Assembly: GCA_030426345.1 (NCBI GenBank)
Contig: JAUHYU010000006.1
Location: forward strand, 32,690-96,689
From: Bacteroidia bacterium
Lineage (GTDB): Bacteria; Bacteroidota; Bacteroidia; Cytophagales; Cyclobacteriaceae
Direction of reading: 5' to 3'
Length of the DNA stretch: 64,000 bases
The position numbers and the translations under genes are program-made. Shown here piece after piece: positions 39,601 to 50,253 of this stretch (position 1 is the first letter of the stretch; each line of letters opens with the position of its first letter). The notes under the pieces were generated by a model. That model saw only the letters and a list, made by a program, of their open reading frames with translations, was not told the origin of the DNA and ran no database searches.

Positions 39601-40545
39601 CTAATCAATCTGATAATTTGCCCAATCTATTGCTGTTATTTTTCCATTAATGACTTTTTCAAAGGCATATTCTTTGTCTTGGAGTTGGCGGTTATCTTTG
39701 TGGGTCATTTGATATTGTACCACCATTTTTGTCGGGTTTTTCAGCACGTGTACTTGTAGGAAACCGCTGACCAAGCTATTGCCAACTGCACCGGTATTGA
39801 AAGAAGCGGCTCCGGTATCCACACCCTTTCCCAGAAAATGATAGCGCTGAAACATGTGCGTAGTCGCCCCGAGAATCAGGTCGGCTTTGTTTATTAGTTT
39901 GGCTTTTCTTTTTGCGCTCAGTTGCTCCACCCACGGGCCATCATGCGCCAGTACCACGATAATATCCTCGTCTGTTTTGTCGATTCCATCCAACTTATCC
40001 ATGAGATATTGTCGGCTGCTTTCGTTGAATGCAAAATTTGGATCGTCCGGACTATCAGAATAGTGTAACTGAATGATGTGCACGGTGATCCCTTCATGGT
40101 TTTCGACGGCATAATATTCACATTTGTTATCCCTGATTTGCACGTTTTCTCTACTGGACAAATCAACAGAATCTAGGATGGGTGCACCTGCTCCCCAATC
40201 TCCCTGTCCATCTCCCCAGTATTCATTTTCGCCATCAGCAACATTTGGATAGAAGTGATTGTGCCATAGGGTATCATGCTTTATCAATTTCAGGAATGGA
40301 TTGAGCCTGTTCACTTTTACATGATCGCCCAAACCGAGAATAAACGCATCTCCACTTTCCCTGATCCACAGATCACATTTTTTCATGGCAGGATTTTCAA
40401 TGGAGTAGCCTTTATTGTCGCTCATGATGGAAAAGCTGAAAGCCGCCGCTTTGTCAAGGTCTTTGATAGTTATCTGCGCCCGGAGGTTCGTAAAACAAGA
40501 AAGGATGACAATAAATGGCAGAAGTAGGAGAGTCGTTTTTTTCAT
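39601..40545 (-). CDS. Secreted metallophosphoesterase-like protein
   Basis: FSFSIMSDNKGY...LGLGDHVK...VVLAHDGPW...LGATTHMFQ. Confidence 0.7.
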   Translation of the reverse strand: MKKTTLLLLPFIVILSCFTNLRAQITIKDLDKAAAFSFSIMSDNKGYSIENPAMKKCDLWIRESGDAFILGLGDHVKVNRLNPFLKLIKHDTLWHNHFYPNVADGENEYWGDGQGDWGAGAPILDSVDLSSRENVQIRDNKCEYYAVENHEGITVHIIQLHYSDSPDDPNFAFNESSRQYLMDKLDGIDKTDEDIIVVLAHDGPWVEQLSAKRKAKLINKADLILGATTHMFQRYHFLGKGVDTGAASFNTGAVGNSLVSGFLQVHVLKNPTKMVVQYQMTHKDNRQLQDKEYAFEKVINGKITAIDWANYQID

Positions 40546-40587
40546 TGTATCATAACATTTGATTTATCATAAGATAGTTTCTGGTTT

Positions 40588-40609
40588 CATGGATTTTGAG
40601 CCCTTTTTT
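40588..40609 (+). repeat. Dispersed CATGGATTTT motif copy
   Basis: catggattttgagccctttttt. Confidence 0.8.
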
Positions 40610-40813
40610 GAGCACTAAATCAACTATAAGGGGTTGGGATTGCAGTACACAAGCTTAAGATTTTCGGGAATGAAAAATAAATTCTGCATAAAAATAGATG
40701 AAAGTGCTCAAAGAATCCATTATTGTCTCAAACAAAAAAATCGTCACTTCAACGAAAGTAGAAGTGACGATTCATTGGGATTACCCCAAAGCTTTCGCTT
40801 GGTTCGGGATCGA

Positions 40814-41419
40814 TTACTTCTTGGCAGGGATGGTCACCTGCACTGTCACGTCTGGCCATAATTTGGCGACACCATCCGCCCCTGTGTGCAGGAGTGTACA
40901 CACGCCGTTGAGTGCCTTAATCGCATCAGTGCCGTTCCAGTCGGTCACGTCGATTGATGCATTCAAAACGAGTTCAGAGTCGCTGGCAACGTACGTGAAA
41001 GGGACTGTGTTGGTCATGTCGTTCATCTTCAACTCCACTTGTCCATTGCCACCGCTTGCCGATACGATCTTGCCGGTAATGGTAGGTGTGTTGAACGTGC
41101 CGAAGAAAGTCTCCCTGACCTTTGGGTCTCTAATCGAATCATTAGAATCCACACTTGATGTATTGATGGAAAAAGTGCCATTGGAGAGTACATTCTCCAC
41201 AGATCCTTCGCCACCGGCTGTCACTGATACGTCGTGGAAGGTGCCGGATACGCCGACCCGCTCCGTTAGTTTAAAGGCCGTCCATTTGACATTCGCTGCG
41301 GCGACATCATAGGCGATTCCTTTCTGTTCTTCTGATTTTTCTTCTTGTGCTTTTTTAGGTGAGCACGAGTACAACGCGAAAATCGCGATAATAACAGGGA
41401 TACAATTTCTGGTTTTCAT
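40814..41419 (-). CDS. YceI family lipoprotein
   Basis: AANVKWTAFKLTERVGVSGTF...STSSVDSNDSIRDPKVRETFF. Confidence 0.85.
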   Translation of the reverse strand: MKTRNCIPVIIAIFALYSCSPKKAQEEKSEEQKGIAYDVAAANVKWTAFKLTERVGVSGTFHDVSVTAGGEGSVENVLSNGTFSINTSSVDSNDSIRDPKVRETFFGTFNTPTITGKIVSASGGNGQVELKMNDMTNTVPFTYVASDSELVLNASIDVTDWNGTDAIKALNGVCTLLHTGADGVAKLWPDVTVQVTIPAKK

Positions 41420-41590
41420 AGGATTGTTATTTTAAGTAATTCACAAATTTAATACAATGATACATCGGAACAAGTCATATATTCAGTATTCAAAAATCAA
41501 TGGGTAAAATGCCATAAAAAACTATACCAATTCTTTGAAAACCTTCGATTATGATCATATTAGGAAATGAAAAATTAAGGAGTTGACTAT

Positions 41591-41896
41591 CTATTTTTCA
41601 GCTTTGTTCATCCTATTTTTTAATTTATAAATTAGAATGAGGGCGATTGCTCCACCAAAAAACGAAACGATGGCATTAATTATAAACAAGCCAATATTGA
41701 CTTCCTCTGATTGCACAATCGAACTTAAATCGAAACCCATTCTCCCTAGGGATTTTATGAAGAATATACTTCCAAAAACACCGGCGATGGTATTGCCTAC
41801 CAGATCAAAGGAATATTTGTTGAAAATGTATCCTGTCAGGTTGGAGCCGATGATACCAATCGAAATGCTAATAAGTGAAATCAACGTAGCAGTCAT
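41591..41896 (-). CDS. Small membrane protein, GlsB/YeaQ-like
   Basis: Three TM segments, VGNTIAGVFGSIFF. Confidence 0.5.
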   Translation of the reverse strand: MTATLISLISISIGIIGSNLTGYIFNKYSFDLVGNTIAGVFGSIFFIKSLGRMGFDLSSIVQSEEVNIGLFIINAIVSFFGGAIALILIYKLKNRMNKAEK

Positions 41897-41908
41897 TGGA
41901 TTTATTTT

Positions 41909-42982
41909 TTAATGCCCGTAATCCATATGGTCTATTTTTCCTCCCATAAGCCTTTTTTGAACTATGAGATACACAAACAACAGTATGAAACCAACAACAA
42001 ACCAATTTAAAGCAATTGACAATCCGTATTCGTGGGCGGCAGTGTTATAAATGGTTAGTGGTCCGTTGATGCTATTTGTAGATGGCAAGATGACTGGAAA
42101 TATGGAAGCCAAAGTCGATGTGATTCCTCCGACAATGATTAATGATGACAATATAAAGCCGTAGATATCCTTTTTTATTTTTTTAATAAAAAACAACCCG
42201 AAGACTCCTGAGAAGTAGATAACCGTAAAGATCAAAAGCCATGGTTTTTCCATGAAATTATCCAAAGCATCCGGATTAATCATGAGCCAAAGAGATAAAG
42301 AAAATATCGTTAGCAGAGATAGCGCAATATTTAATTTGAATATGACGGATTTGAGTTGAAGGTTTATGCTTGAGTTTGTCTTCAAGATAATCCAATTGGC
42401 CCCATGTATGGCAAGAGTGACAACAGTAATCAGACCTATCACTATTGTAAACCAATCAATCACTCCCGGTGTGCCGCTCAATGGGCTAAAGGTAGAATCC
42501 CAAAGTGGCAAGAAAAAGTAATGCGCCTCGTGAACTGAAATGCCATTTGAGGTACTTCCTAAATTAACTCCTCTGACGATATTGCCCAGAGCGATGCCAA
42601 AAAATAGGGCTAAAAACAAGCTGGAAATGCCAAAGGATTTATCCCAAATGGCTTTCCACATTTGATAATTAAATTGACTTCTAAACTCCAGACCAATAGC
42701 CCTGAAAATAATCAACCACAAAACGATGATGAGTGGCAAGTAGAACCCGCTAAAAACTGAGGCGTAAAAGGTAGGAAAAGCCATGAAAAGCATTCCTCCC
42801 GCAGCTACAAGCCAAACTTCATTCGAATCCCAAAATAGGCCCGCAGATTTGGCAATTACTTCTTTATCCTTTTCTGATTTTGCAAAAAACAAGTGGATGA
42901 TGCCGGCACCAAAATCATATCCATCAAGGATAAAAAACACCACCAAAACCATGGCAATCATTGTGTACCAAAATACTTCCAT
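41909..42982 (-). CDS. cydB: Cytochrome bd ubiquinol oxidase subunit II
   Basis: FFILDGYDFGAGIIHLF, FWDSNEVWLVAAGGMLFMAFP; adjacent cydA. Confidence 0.95.
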   Translation of the reverse strand: MEVFWYTMIAMVLVVFFILDGYDFGAGIIHLFFAKSEKDKEVIAKSAGLFWDSNEVWLVAAGGMLFMAFPTFYASVFSGFYLPLIIVLWLIIFRAIGLEFRSQFNYQMWKAIWDKSFGISSLFLALFFGIALGNIVRGVNLGSTSNGISVHEAHYFFLPLWDSTFSPLSGTPGVIDWFTIVIGLITVVTLAIHGANWIILKTNSSINLQLKSVIFKLNIALSLLTIFSLSLWLMINPDALDNFMEKPWLLIFTVIYFSGVFGLFFIKKIKKDIYGFILSSLIIVGGITSTLASIFPVILPSTNSINGPLTIYNTAAHEYGLSIALNWFVVGFILLFVYLIVQKRLMGGKIDHMDYGH

Positions 42983-42985
42983 AAC

Positions 42986-44317
42986 TTAATGCTTTTGAGG
43001 TTCTGGACCCTGATAAATCGTTTTTCCAACCAAAAGTAAAAATAACAAACCCAGCAATATGTACAGGCCAACAAAGCCCAGCAAGGTAAACAAGGTATTG
43101 CCGGACGAAACCGTCGGTGAAACCCCATCTACCGTTCTTAACAAGCCATAAACCAGATAAGGCTGCCTGCCCAATTCTGCCACATACCAGCCTGTAGTAT
43201 TGGCTATATAGGGAAATGGAAATAGAAACATGATCGTCCAAAGCAATGGCTTGAACGTGTATAATTTTTCCTTTCTAAGAAAAAACACTGCTAAAACCAT
43301 GATGCCAATAAAGATTGTTCCAAGTCCCACCATGATGTGGTAGGAATAATACAAAGCCGGAATATTGGTTGGCAATTCGTCCTCTTTGAATTGATCCATT
43401 CCCGGGATTTGCTTGTCCCATTCTCCATGCGTGAGAAAGCTGAGGATCTTAGGAACAGCAATTTTATTATCCAACTTTTTCTCCACCATGTCGGGCTGCC
43501 CAATCAACACGATTTCAGAACCCGCTTCTTCTGTTTCAAAAATTCCTTCCATTGCTGCAAAAGCTGCCGGCTGATATTTTGCGACATTTTTGGCATTCCA
43601 ATCTCCTGTGGGAAAGGCGACAAGCAAACTAGAAACCAAACCAAATATCACCCCGGTTTTCAAAAACAATTTACCATATTCAATATTTTTTTCGCTCAAT
43701 ATGTAGAATGCGCCTATGCTCGCAACTACAAAAGAAGAGGTGACCACTGAAGCGAATTGATTGTGCAAAAAAGCAGGTAAAAGCCATGGATTGCTGAACA
43801 GTGCTGAGAAATTTTTTAGTACAAATACGCCATTGTCCAATATTTCATATCCAACGGGATGTTGCATCCAGGCGTTCGTTGCCAAAATAAAATAGCCGCT
43901 AGCCCATGAACCTAAGAAAACCAGAAAACCTGTCAGGAAGTGAAGTTTTTGGCCCATGAGCTTTTCGCCAAAAATAAAAAGAGCCAAAAAAGAAGACTCT
44001 AAAAAGAAAGAGAATACACCCTCCATGGCCAATGTTTGGCCTATAATTCCACCTGTGAGTTCTGAGAATTTAGCCCAGTTGGTGCCAAATTGGAATTCCA
44101 TTGGAATCCCCGTGACCACGCCCATCGTGAAATTTATCGCAAATATCTTCATGAAGAATTTTGCAGAGTCATTGTGTTTTTCTTCTTTTTTCCTGAGGTA
44201 TTTCCATTTGAAAAAGACGATGATCAGCGATAGACCCATGGTCAGCTGTGGAAATAAATAATGAAAGGTGATAGTAAATGCAAATTGCAGCCTATCATAA
44301 AAAATCATGTCTTCCAT
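42986..44317 (-). CDS. cydA: Cytochrome bd ubiquinol oxidase subunit I
   Basis: YDRLQFAFTITFHYLFPQLTMGL, GIPMEFQFGTNWAKFS, GWYVAELGRQPYLVYGLLRT. Confidence 0.96.
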   Translation of the reverse strand: MEDMIFYDRLQFAFTITFHYLFPQLTMGLSLIIVFFKWKYLRKKEEKHNDSAKFFMKIFAINFTMGVVTGIPMEFQFGTNWAKFSELTGGIIGQTLAMEGVFSFFLESSFLALFIFGEKLMGQKLHFLTGFLVFLGSWASGYFILATNAWMQHPVGYEILDNGVFVLKNFSALFSNPWLLPAFLHNQFASVVTSSFVVASIGAFYILSEKNIEYGKLFLKTGVIFGLVSSLLVAFPTGDWNAKNVAKYQPAAFAAMEGIFETEEAGSEIVLIGQPDMVEKKLDNKIAVPKILSFLTHGEWDKQIPGMDQFKEDELPTNIPALYYSYHIMVGLGTIFIGIMVLAVFFLRKEKLYTFKPLLWTIMFLFPFPYIANTTGWYVAELGRQPYLVYGLLRTVDGVSPTVSSGNTLFTLLGFVGLYILLGLLFLLLVGKTIYQGPEPQKH

Positions 44318-44402
44318 ATGCTATGTTTTTGTAAAGCCTATTGAGAACAACACACTTCTTCAGAATTTAATAATTCTCTGCTGACCTAAATGTCTAATTT
44401 TC

Positions 44403-46412
44403 TCATTCAACCTTTGTTTTTTGCCAGTCAGCATCTTTGCGTTCATAGGTTGTTCCATCTTGATCCTGGCGATATAAGTTTCCATTTTGATCAGCATACA
44501 TATGAAATGGAGCTGATTCATTGTTATATTCTAAGATTATAGGTTTCATAGGATCATCTCTTTGGGCGTCTTCTGTTTTGATAATTCCTATTTTTCTGTT
44601 GTTATAGATATTTTTTGGGTCTATGGGTTTTTCACGTTTATTGTTGTCATTATTGAAAGTGACTGTTTCTGATCTATAACTGAGGGTTGAGTAAGACGCT
44701 TCATTGGGATCAATACTATTATAAACTCCACCTTCATACCCTCCGTATGGATACATTCCAGGATATCCGCCAAAACCATAGCCCATACCCGGATAACCCA
44801 TTCCATAGCCATAACCCATACCTGGGTAGCCCATTCCATAACCTGCAGAAACTGACACGGTAACATTAACTGGTTTTTTCTTGGCTCCATTGCCATAGGT
44901 TGTTGGTCTGGGAATATAGCGACTTCCATACCATGGCTTGTATTTATATCCTGTTCCATAATATACAACTCCATGGTAAAGAAAAGCCCCAGTATATCCT
45001 GCTGTATAGCCCAGATATACTATGTCAGAAGTAGCATCATAAACGGAGACAAACTTAAGATTGAATACCGGGCAGCTTGGTGGAATATTCTTAACTTCTT
45101 TTGGGAAAACATCAGCGACTTTCCATGGTCCTGAAGGATTGTCAGAAACAAACCAAACAGCCTGATCTACTGCGTAGTATGTCGAAGTGCTATCCTGTAG
45201 CACGCTTCCATTGGTATTTACACCATATTTTAGAGATGTTCCTTCTATTGCCTCAAATTGTGGGTCGCCATCAAATTCTAATTGCATGGTGGCTTTTGTT
45301 CGATCTACAATAGCAGTTTGCGGAATGGTATTATCAAGTGCGGCACTTATTGATTCAGGAGTGCCTGGTATACTCATGCGGATATGTGACACAGATGAAG
45401 TTGGGGGGATTTCTTTGAAAAAATCAGGGAGCTCTTCTGGAGCAACAAAGGCCCACGTGCCACGCTCCATGTTTTTAGTTTTATACCATCTTCCCGCGAT
45501 CAGTACATAATAGTAATCGGAATTGGCATCAAAAAGGATTTCATCATTTGAATTGGTGACATGAAGGAGGCTTTCATAAACTAAGGCAATCTCCGGTTCC
45601 CCGTTAGTTTGAATCAATTCAGCTGGATCTTTTGTGATAATTAGTTTAGGTGCAGTGTCCGGATCTCCATTTTGATTATTATCACTGCTGCCTAATTCCT
45701 TTGCTCCTTTTGCCAATTGCGAAATATAGGCAGGTGGAGTTTCTATTGATTTCCAAGTGCCTAACGGATCAGATGCGGTGTACCACCAATTACCTCCATA
45801 AAGGTAATATTGCTTATCGCTACTGCTTCTAATTAGGAATTGTGGTGTATTTACAATATACTGATACATTTCTGAACCATTGATATTGGCCAATATTGGG
45901 TCACCATCGATTGAAACCAATGCAGTTGGTGATTTCGAATAAATAATCTTTGGGGGATTGCTTTTTAGATTTTCGCTGTAAGCATTATTGATGCCGATGA
46001 CATTCAGGTTTTTATAAAATGATTTCAAGATGCTATTGAAATGCCAATTAGGTGCTGATTCAGCAATCATCTTTTGCAAACCCTGAATAGTTTCTGCAGT
46101 TGCATCAGGAAAACTGGCGTTTACCAATCGGATATCTTCAAAATTAACCTCATTATTTTTTACGTCCGTTTGGACCCGACACTCAAACCACATCGCCCCA
46201 AACACAGGCAAATTGTTATTGTCATGCATACTGAATGCAGCACGCGCATCTAAAATGTTATTAGTGAAATTTTCTGGTTCTGGAGCATAAATTGTCAGCA
46301 CATAGTCATCCTGTAGCTGAATCTGCTTGGGCCAATATGCCACGGAGTCTTGTGCCTTTGAAGCAATAGAAAATAATAAGAGCACAACAATCGTAAATAA
46401 CTTTTGCATCAT
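44403..46412 (-). CDS. Large secreted protein with three related ~80-aa repeats and a Gly/Tyr/Met/Pro-rich low-complexity tract
   Basis: Repeats around KIIYSKSPTALVSIDGDP, KLIITKDPAELIQTNGEP, VDRTKATMQLEFDGDP; YGMGYPGMGYGYGMGYPGMGYGFGGYPG. Confidence 0.7.
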   Translation of the reverse strand: MMQKLFTIVVLLLFSIASKAQDSVAYWPKQIQLQDDYVLTIYAPEPENFTNNILDARAAFSMHDNNNLPVFGAMWFECRVQTDVKNNEVNFEDIRLVNASFPDATAETIQGLQKMIAESAPNWHFNSILKSFYKNLNVIGINNAYSENLKSNPPKIIYSKSPTALVSIDGDPILANINGSEMYQYIVNTPQFLIRSSSDKQYYLYGGNWWYTASDPLGTWKSIETPPAYISQLAKGAKELGSSDNNQNGDPDTAPKLIITKDPAELIQTNGEPEIALVYESLLHVTNSNDEILFDANSDYYYVLIAGRWYKTKNMERGTWAFVAPEELPDFFKEIPPTSSVSHIRMSIPGTPESISAALDNTIPQTAIVDRTKATMQLEFDGDPQFEAIEGTSLKYGVNTNGSVLQDSTSTYYAVDQAVWFVSDNPSGPWKVADVFPKEVKNIPPSCPVFNLKFVSVYDATSDIVYLGYTAGYTGAFLYHGVVYYGTGYKYKPWYGSRYIPRPTTYGNGAKKKPVNVTVSVSAGYGMGYPGMGYGYGMGYPGMGYGFGGYPGMYPYGGYEGGVYNSIDPNEASYSTLSYRSETVTFNNDNNKREKPIDPKNIYNNRKIGIIKTEDAQRDDPMKPIILEYNNESAPFHMYADQNGNLYRQDQDGTTYERKDADWQKTKVE

Positions 46413-46526
46413 CAGTTTTTAAATGAAATACAAACTTAAAACAATTCTTTGAGGTGCAATGATTTTCTTGTTCAGTATATCTTATGAGTATATATTGTAT
46501 GTCAATTTTTGAATTGATAATACCAT

Positions 46527-49094
46527 TTACTCCACACTTTCCATCTGCGTTTTGAAGGCTTCAAAGTGTGGCTTTCCAGCCTCGGCAAAATGTGTGATCC
46601 CTTCTCTTTCTGCAATTTCTAAAAGTCGGTCATAGCTACCATCATATTTGGCGTTTACAGGGCTTCTTTTACATTTTAGATACATCAGGGGTAGTCTGGC
46701 CATCTCCACTCTTTCCAGCAGTTCCTTACTTTCTGCGACGCTCTCAGCCCTGTCAAATGTTTCATCTGCGGCCTGTATAAATCTATCCGAGAAGATCTTA
46801 TCCTCAGGAGTCAGCCCCAAATGGATATGTGTGTCTGGAGTGACCTGATCATGTAATAAGTCAAAATATTCTTGGACGAATTGGCCACTTCTTCCATAAT
46901 ATCCAAACATAAAATCATCAATTACCTCCTCGACATTGCTCTCATCGTTCCATAGTAGTTTTGAGAGCAAATAAGCCCGTAACTCTGCAAACTCACCGCC
47001 TCTGCTCTGGTAGGCCGCCTGCTCCATGATCCCGATGGATTTGTTTTCCAAAAAGGTTTTAATATTTGGCTGCAGCACGTTGAAATTGGGGTAGGGCATG
47101 ATGTAATGGCTGAAATTGACCACATAATCCCAAATATAAAGATGCGGTGAGATCGCCGACCACCCTTCCAGATCGGCCAGAAATTGGCGGTTCTCAGGAC
47201 AGCTTTTGAAGTCATGGGCAAAACAACATTCTATACTGCAAAAACGGATCACGACATTTTCTCTTGGCACGATATTTTTAGGCGGTTTTCTTGTGTATTG
47301 ATAGGCGAGTGTGCCAATATATTTGTTGGGAAATTCATCTTTGACCCTGTCAGCCACCTGATTGACAAACCAAACCATCACACCGGCTTCACTATCTTCT
47401 TCCTTGGCTATTTTCTGGCAGTTATTGCACTGACATGGATTTCTCCAGTCATTTTGCGAAACAGAATAAATCAGGTTGCTGGGGTTTTCGCGCATTTTCA
47501 CTTTCAATCGTGTTGTAATGATATCCAATACAGCGGGATTGGTAAGGCATAATTGTGCATTGTCATGGATTCTTTTTCCATCGATCAAGCTATAGTATTC
47601 CGGGTGTTCATTATAAAATTCAGTTGGCGGCATCAACGGAAAAAAAGTATGTACAGACCAATAACCTTCGATATCTCCATGTTGCTTACGAAAACCCATG
47701 GCTCCATTTATTTTATTGTGCGCTGCCCAAGTTGGATCAAAAGCCTCGTAGTAAAAATCGTTCCTTACCTGAAGTGTTGGCTTTTCATGATGATATAAAT
47801 AATCAAAACTATATTTTTCACGCCTGGGAACTACCGTTACTTCGGGTGTATACCAGCGAACTCCCAGGACATTTTCCAGAAATGAAAAAACGGCATACAT
47901 CGTTCCGCGCTGTTTACCACCGAGTAAGACAATATTGGCTCCTATGTTTTTATAAAAATAGGATTCATCCATTAACTCAGGATTTTTGAAATTACCTCCT
48001 AGTAATTCTTGGGAGTGTTTGTTATATCCAATGATCAATTTCTTGCCAGTGATTGGCATATCGTCATTTACTATTTCGAAGTTGGCCCCACTTATTTCCT
48101 TAAGGGATTTTTGCAGTTCGGCGGCTGCCCATTGCTCTGATTCTGAAGCGTCTGCCCCAAGAACGATCTGGTAATCGGTTTTTCCATTCTCAAAAAGGGA
48201 GTAGTCAATCCTTTTGCCTGAATGAAATTTAATCTCGTCTTTCCAAACTCGTTCGTCTTTGGTGTTAGCCTTTAACTTTAATAAATAGGGTTGATATGCT
48301 TGATTCATGGATTTTAGAGACATTTTAGCCTTCCTGTTCCACTCCCCCGACCAGATGGGGTGCGAGTTATTGTCATCAGAATATATTTCCAGTTTCACCT
48401 CATTGAACAGATTTTCACTGGCGGCTTCACTTAAGAAAAACCGCAATTCAGATTCGCCGCTTGGTAACGTGGCAACTTTGAAAAGAGATTTGTTTTTTGT
48501 AAAAATATCAATATTGAAAGGAAGAATTCTGGCGCAAAATCCCCAGCTATTTCCTCGTTCTTCTACTTTGATCAAGATTTTATTTATTCCTTTTTTGAAA
48601 TAGACAGGGATTAAATCTGAGTCGGGTGTGCAGGCACGTGCGCCGGGATAATCCCAAACTTCGGTGCCATTGATCCAAAGCTTTCCTCCATCATTCGATC
48701 CCAAGGAGAAAATATAAATCCCCTCTTCATCGCTATGGATTTCTTTGTAAGCATAGGCAGCGACATACGATCTTTTTGAAACGGCTTCGTCCAGATTTAT
48801 GATCGAATCTGGGTCATTATGATGAATCCATTTTAGTTTGGTGTTGCCCACTTTTACAGTTTGGCCAACCTTTACCTTTGGGTTAGTTTCTCCACCACTT
48901 TTCGCCAGAAAATCCTTTTCAAAGTCGGGTAGGTGGATGGATTCATTAGCACTTTCTTCAAGGGGCAAGGGGCCAAGAAGATTCCATCCTGTCATCCATT
49001 TGTGAAGTTGGACCTTATCTGCTTGTGCAAAAATCAGGTTTGGGGTTAAAAGGAGGACAACGATTTTGACTCTAAAAATGCCTTTAAAATCCAT
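46527..49094 (-). CDS. DUF4838-type secreted glycoside-hydrolase-like protein
   Basis: AAELQKSLKEISGANFEIV..., GTMYAVFSFLENVLGVRWYTPEVTVVP, CQCNNCQKIAKEEDSEAGVMVWFVN. Confidence 0.75.
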   Translation of the reverse strand: MDFKGIFRVKIVVLLLTPNLIFAQADKVQLHKWMTGWNLLGPLPLEESANESIHLPDFEKDFLAKSGGETNPKVKVGQTVKVGNTKLKWIHHNDPDSIINLDEAVSKRSYVAAYAYKEIHSDEEGIYIFSLGSNDGGKLWINGTEVWDYPGARACTPDSDLIPVYFKKGINKILIKVEERGNSWGFCARILPFNIDIFTKNKSLFKVATLPSGESELRFFLSEAASENLFNEVKLEIYSDDNNSHPIWSGEWNRKAKMSLKSMNQAYQPYLLKLKANTKDERVWKDEIKFHSGKRIDYSLFENGKTDYQIVLGADASESEQWAAAELQKSLKEISGANFEIVNDDMPITGKKLIIGYNKHSQELLGGNFKNPELMDESYFYKNIGANIVLLGGKQRGTMYAVFSFLENVLGVRWYTPEVTVVPRREKYSFDYLYHHEKPTLQVRNDFYYEAFDPTWAAHNKINGAMGFRKQHGDIEGYWSVHTFFPLMPPTEFYNEHPEYYSLIDGKRIHDNAQLCLTNPAVLDIITTRLKVKMRENPSNLIYSVSQNDWRNPCQCNNCQKIAKEEDSEAGVMVWFVNQVADRVKDEFPNKYIGTLAYQYTRKPPKNIVPRENVVIRFCSIECCFAHDFKSCPENRQFLADLEGWSAISPHLYIWDYVVNFSHYIMPYPNFNVLQPNIKTFLENKSIGIMEQAAYQSRGGEFAELRAYLLSKLLWNDESNVEEVIDDFMFGYYGRSGQFVQEYFDLLHDQVTPDTHIHLGLTPEDKIFSDRFIQAADETFDRAESVAESKELLERVEMARLPLMYLKCKRSPVNAKYDGSYDRLLEIAEREGITHFAEAGKPHFEAFKTQMESVE
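48306..48327 (+). repeat. Dispersed CATGGATTTT motif copy (inside CDS)
   Basis: catggattttagagacatttta. Confidence 0.75.
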
Positions 49095-49191
49095 GAGTAG
49101 TAAATTTTTGGGTGTGTTTATGGGTAAATATTTAATCTACTGATCCACACCTAACTTTAACTAGACGGGTGTGAAACAGAGATTGTCTCAA

Positions 49192-50208
49192 TTAATATTC
49201 ATAGTCTTTTTCCTTATAATCCGGCGCGACGTTTTCCATTTGGATCTCGCCACCATCTCCCGGCAAGGTGATCAATTTACCGCCAGGAGGATAGGCGTAT
49301 TTTGTAGCTTCTCCGCTAATGTATCCATACGCCAGCGTGATCTCACCTTTGTACTTGCCCCAATAATTATTATAGTGGTCGTGTCCACAGAATGTGGCTT
49401 CGATGTTTCCAACGTCCAGAAAGGTTTTATAAACAGACCCATCGTCTTCCTCATACCAAACTTTCTCTCCAACTTTGCCATACTTTTTGATGGACTTGTC
49501 ATCTTGTAAATATTGGTATTCGATCAATGGGATATGAAAGATGGAAATCGCTCTGGTGTCTTGACCAAACTTCTTCGCAGAGTTTTCTGACATATTCTTG
49601 TACCAATCTAACTGGTCTTGCTTTATGGATTTGTAGCCCTTTTTAGATCCCGAATCAAAGCCATATATCTGCCAAGCTGGTTTTTTCTGATCTGTATACG
49701 CTACGTTTACAACGTAATCGTATTTTTTTTTATACTCGTTGTCCACAGGGTGATTGCCGAGAATTCCCCACTTTGATACGGAAAAAACCTCTGCAATTTG
49801 ATCTCTGCCGAAACCTCCCTCAGGATCATGATTTCCAAATACATAAAGCCAAGGCCGCTCTAATCCGTCAAAAAAGTTAACGACAGATGCGCACAGTAAC
49901 GTGCCAAATGGCTTTTCCCCTGTCAGTAGATCACCTGTAATCGCGATCATGTCAGGATCGTAAGTATCTACCAATTGCTTGATCCGGCGAAAAGTAATGA
50001 TGTCTTTTTTCCATTTTCCTTCATCGGTACTACCAAGGTGCAAATCTGTCACTTGCAATATTTTGATAGGTGAAGATGATGATCTGGAAATTTCAATTTC
50101 GAATTTATCGTCAGCGAGCTGCTTGATATTTGTCTGTGCATTGGCATTGGCCATGAGCATTAACCCAAGAAAAAAAATGCTTAAATATTTAATTCTACTG
50201 TAATTCAT
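49192..50208 (-). CDS. Secreted metallophosphoesterase
   Basis: ILQVTDLHLGS...ITGDLLTG...FGNHDPEGG...FCGHDHYNNYWG. Confidence 0.92.
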   Translation of the reverse strand: MNYSRIKYLSIFFLGLMLMANANAQTNIKQLADDKFEIEISRSSSSPIKILQVTDLHLGSTDEGKWKKDIITFRRIKQLVDTYDPDMIAITGDLLTGEKPFGTLLCASVVNFFDGLERPWLYVFGNHDPEGGFGRDQIAEVFSVSKWGILGNHPVDNEYKKKYDYVVNVAYTDQKKPAWQIYGFDSGSKKGYKSIKQDQLDWYKNMSENSAKKFGQDTRAISIFHIPLIEYQYLQDDKSIKKYGKVGEKVWYEEDDGSVYKTFLDVGNIEATFCGHDHYNNYWGKYKGEITLAYGYISGEATKYAYPPGGKLITLPGDGGEIQMENVAPDYKEKDYEY

Positions 50209-50253
50209 GAATATTCTGTTGTTTTATAAAATGAATAAAAATGTATAATTGTG

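Noticed and set aside
40698-41312. 204-aa ORF antisense to the YceI gene
   Set aside because: Shadow ORF of the YceI coding sequence; no recognisable domain.
42236-42260. AAAAGCCATGGTTTTTCCATGAA in cydB as a motif copy
   Set aside because: Only the ends match; the centre does not fit the consensus.
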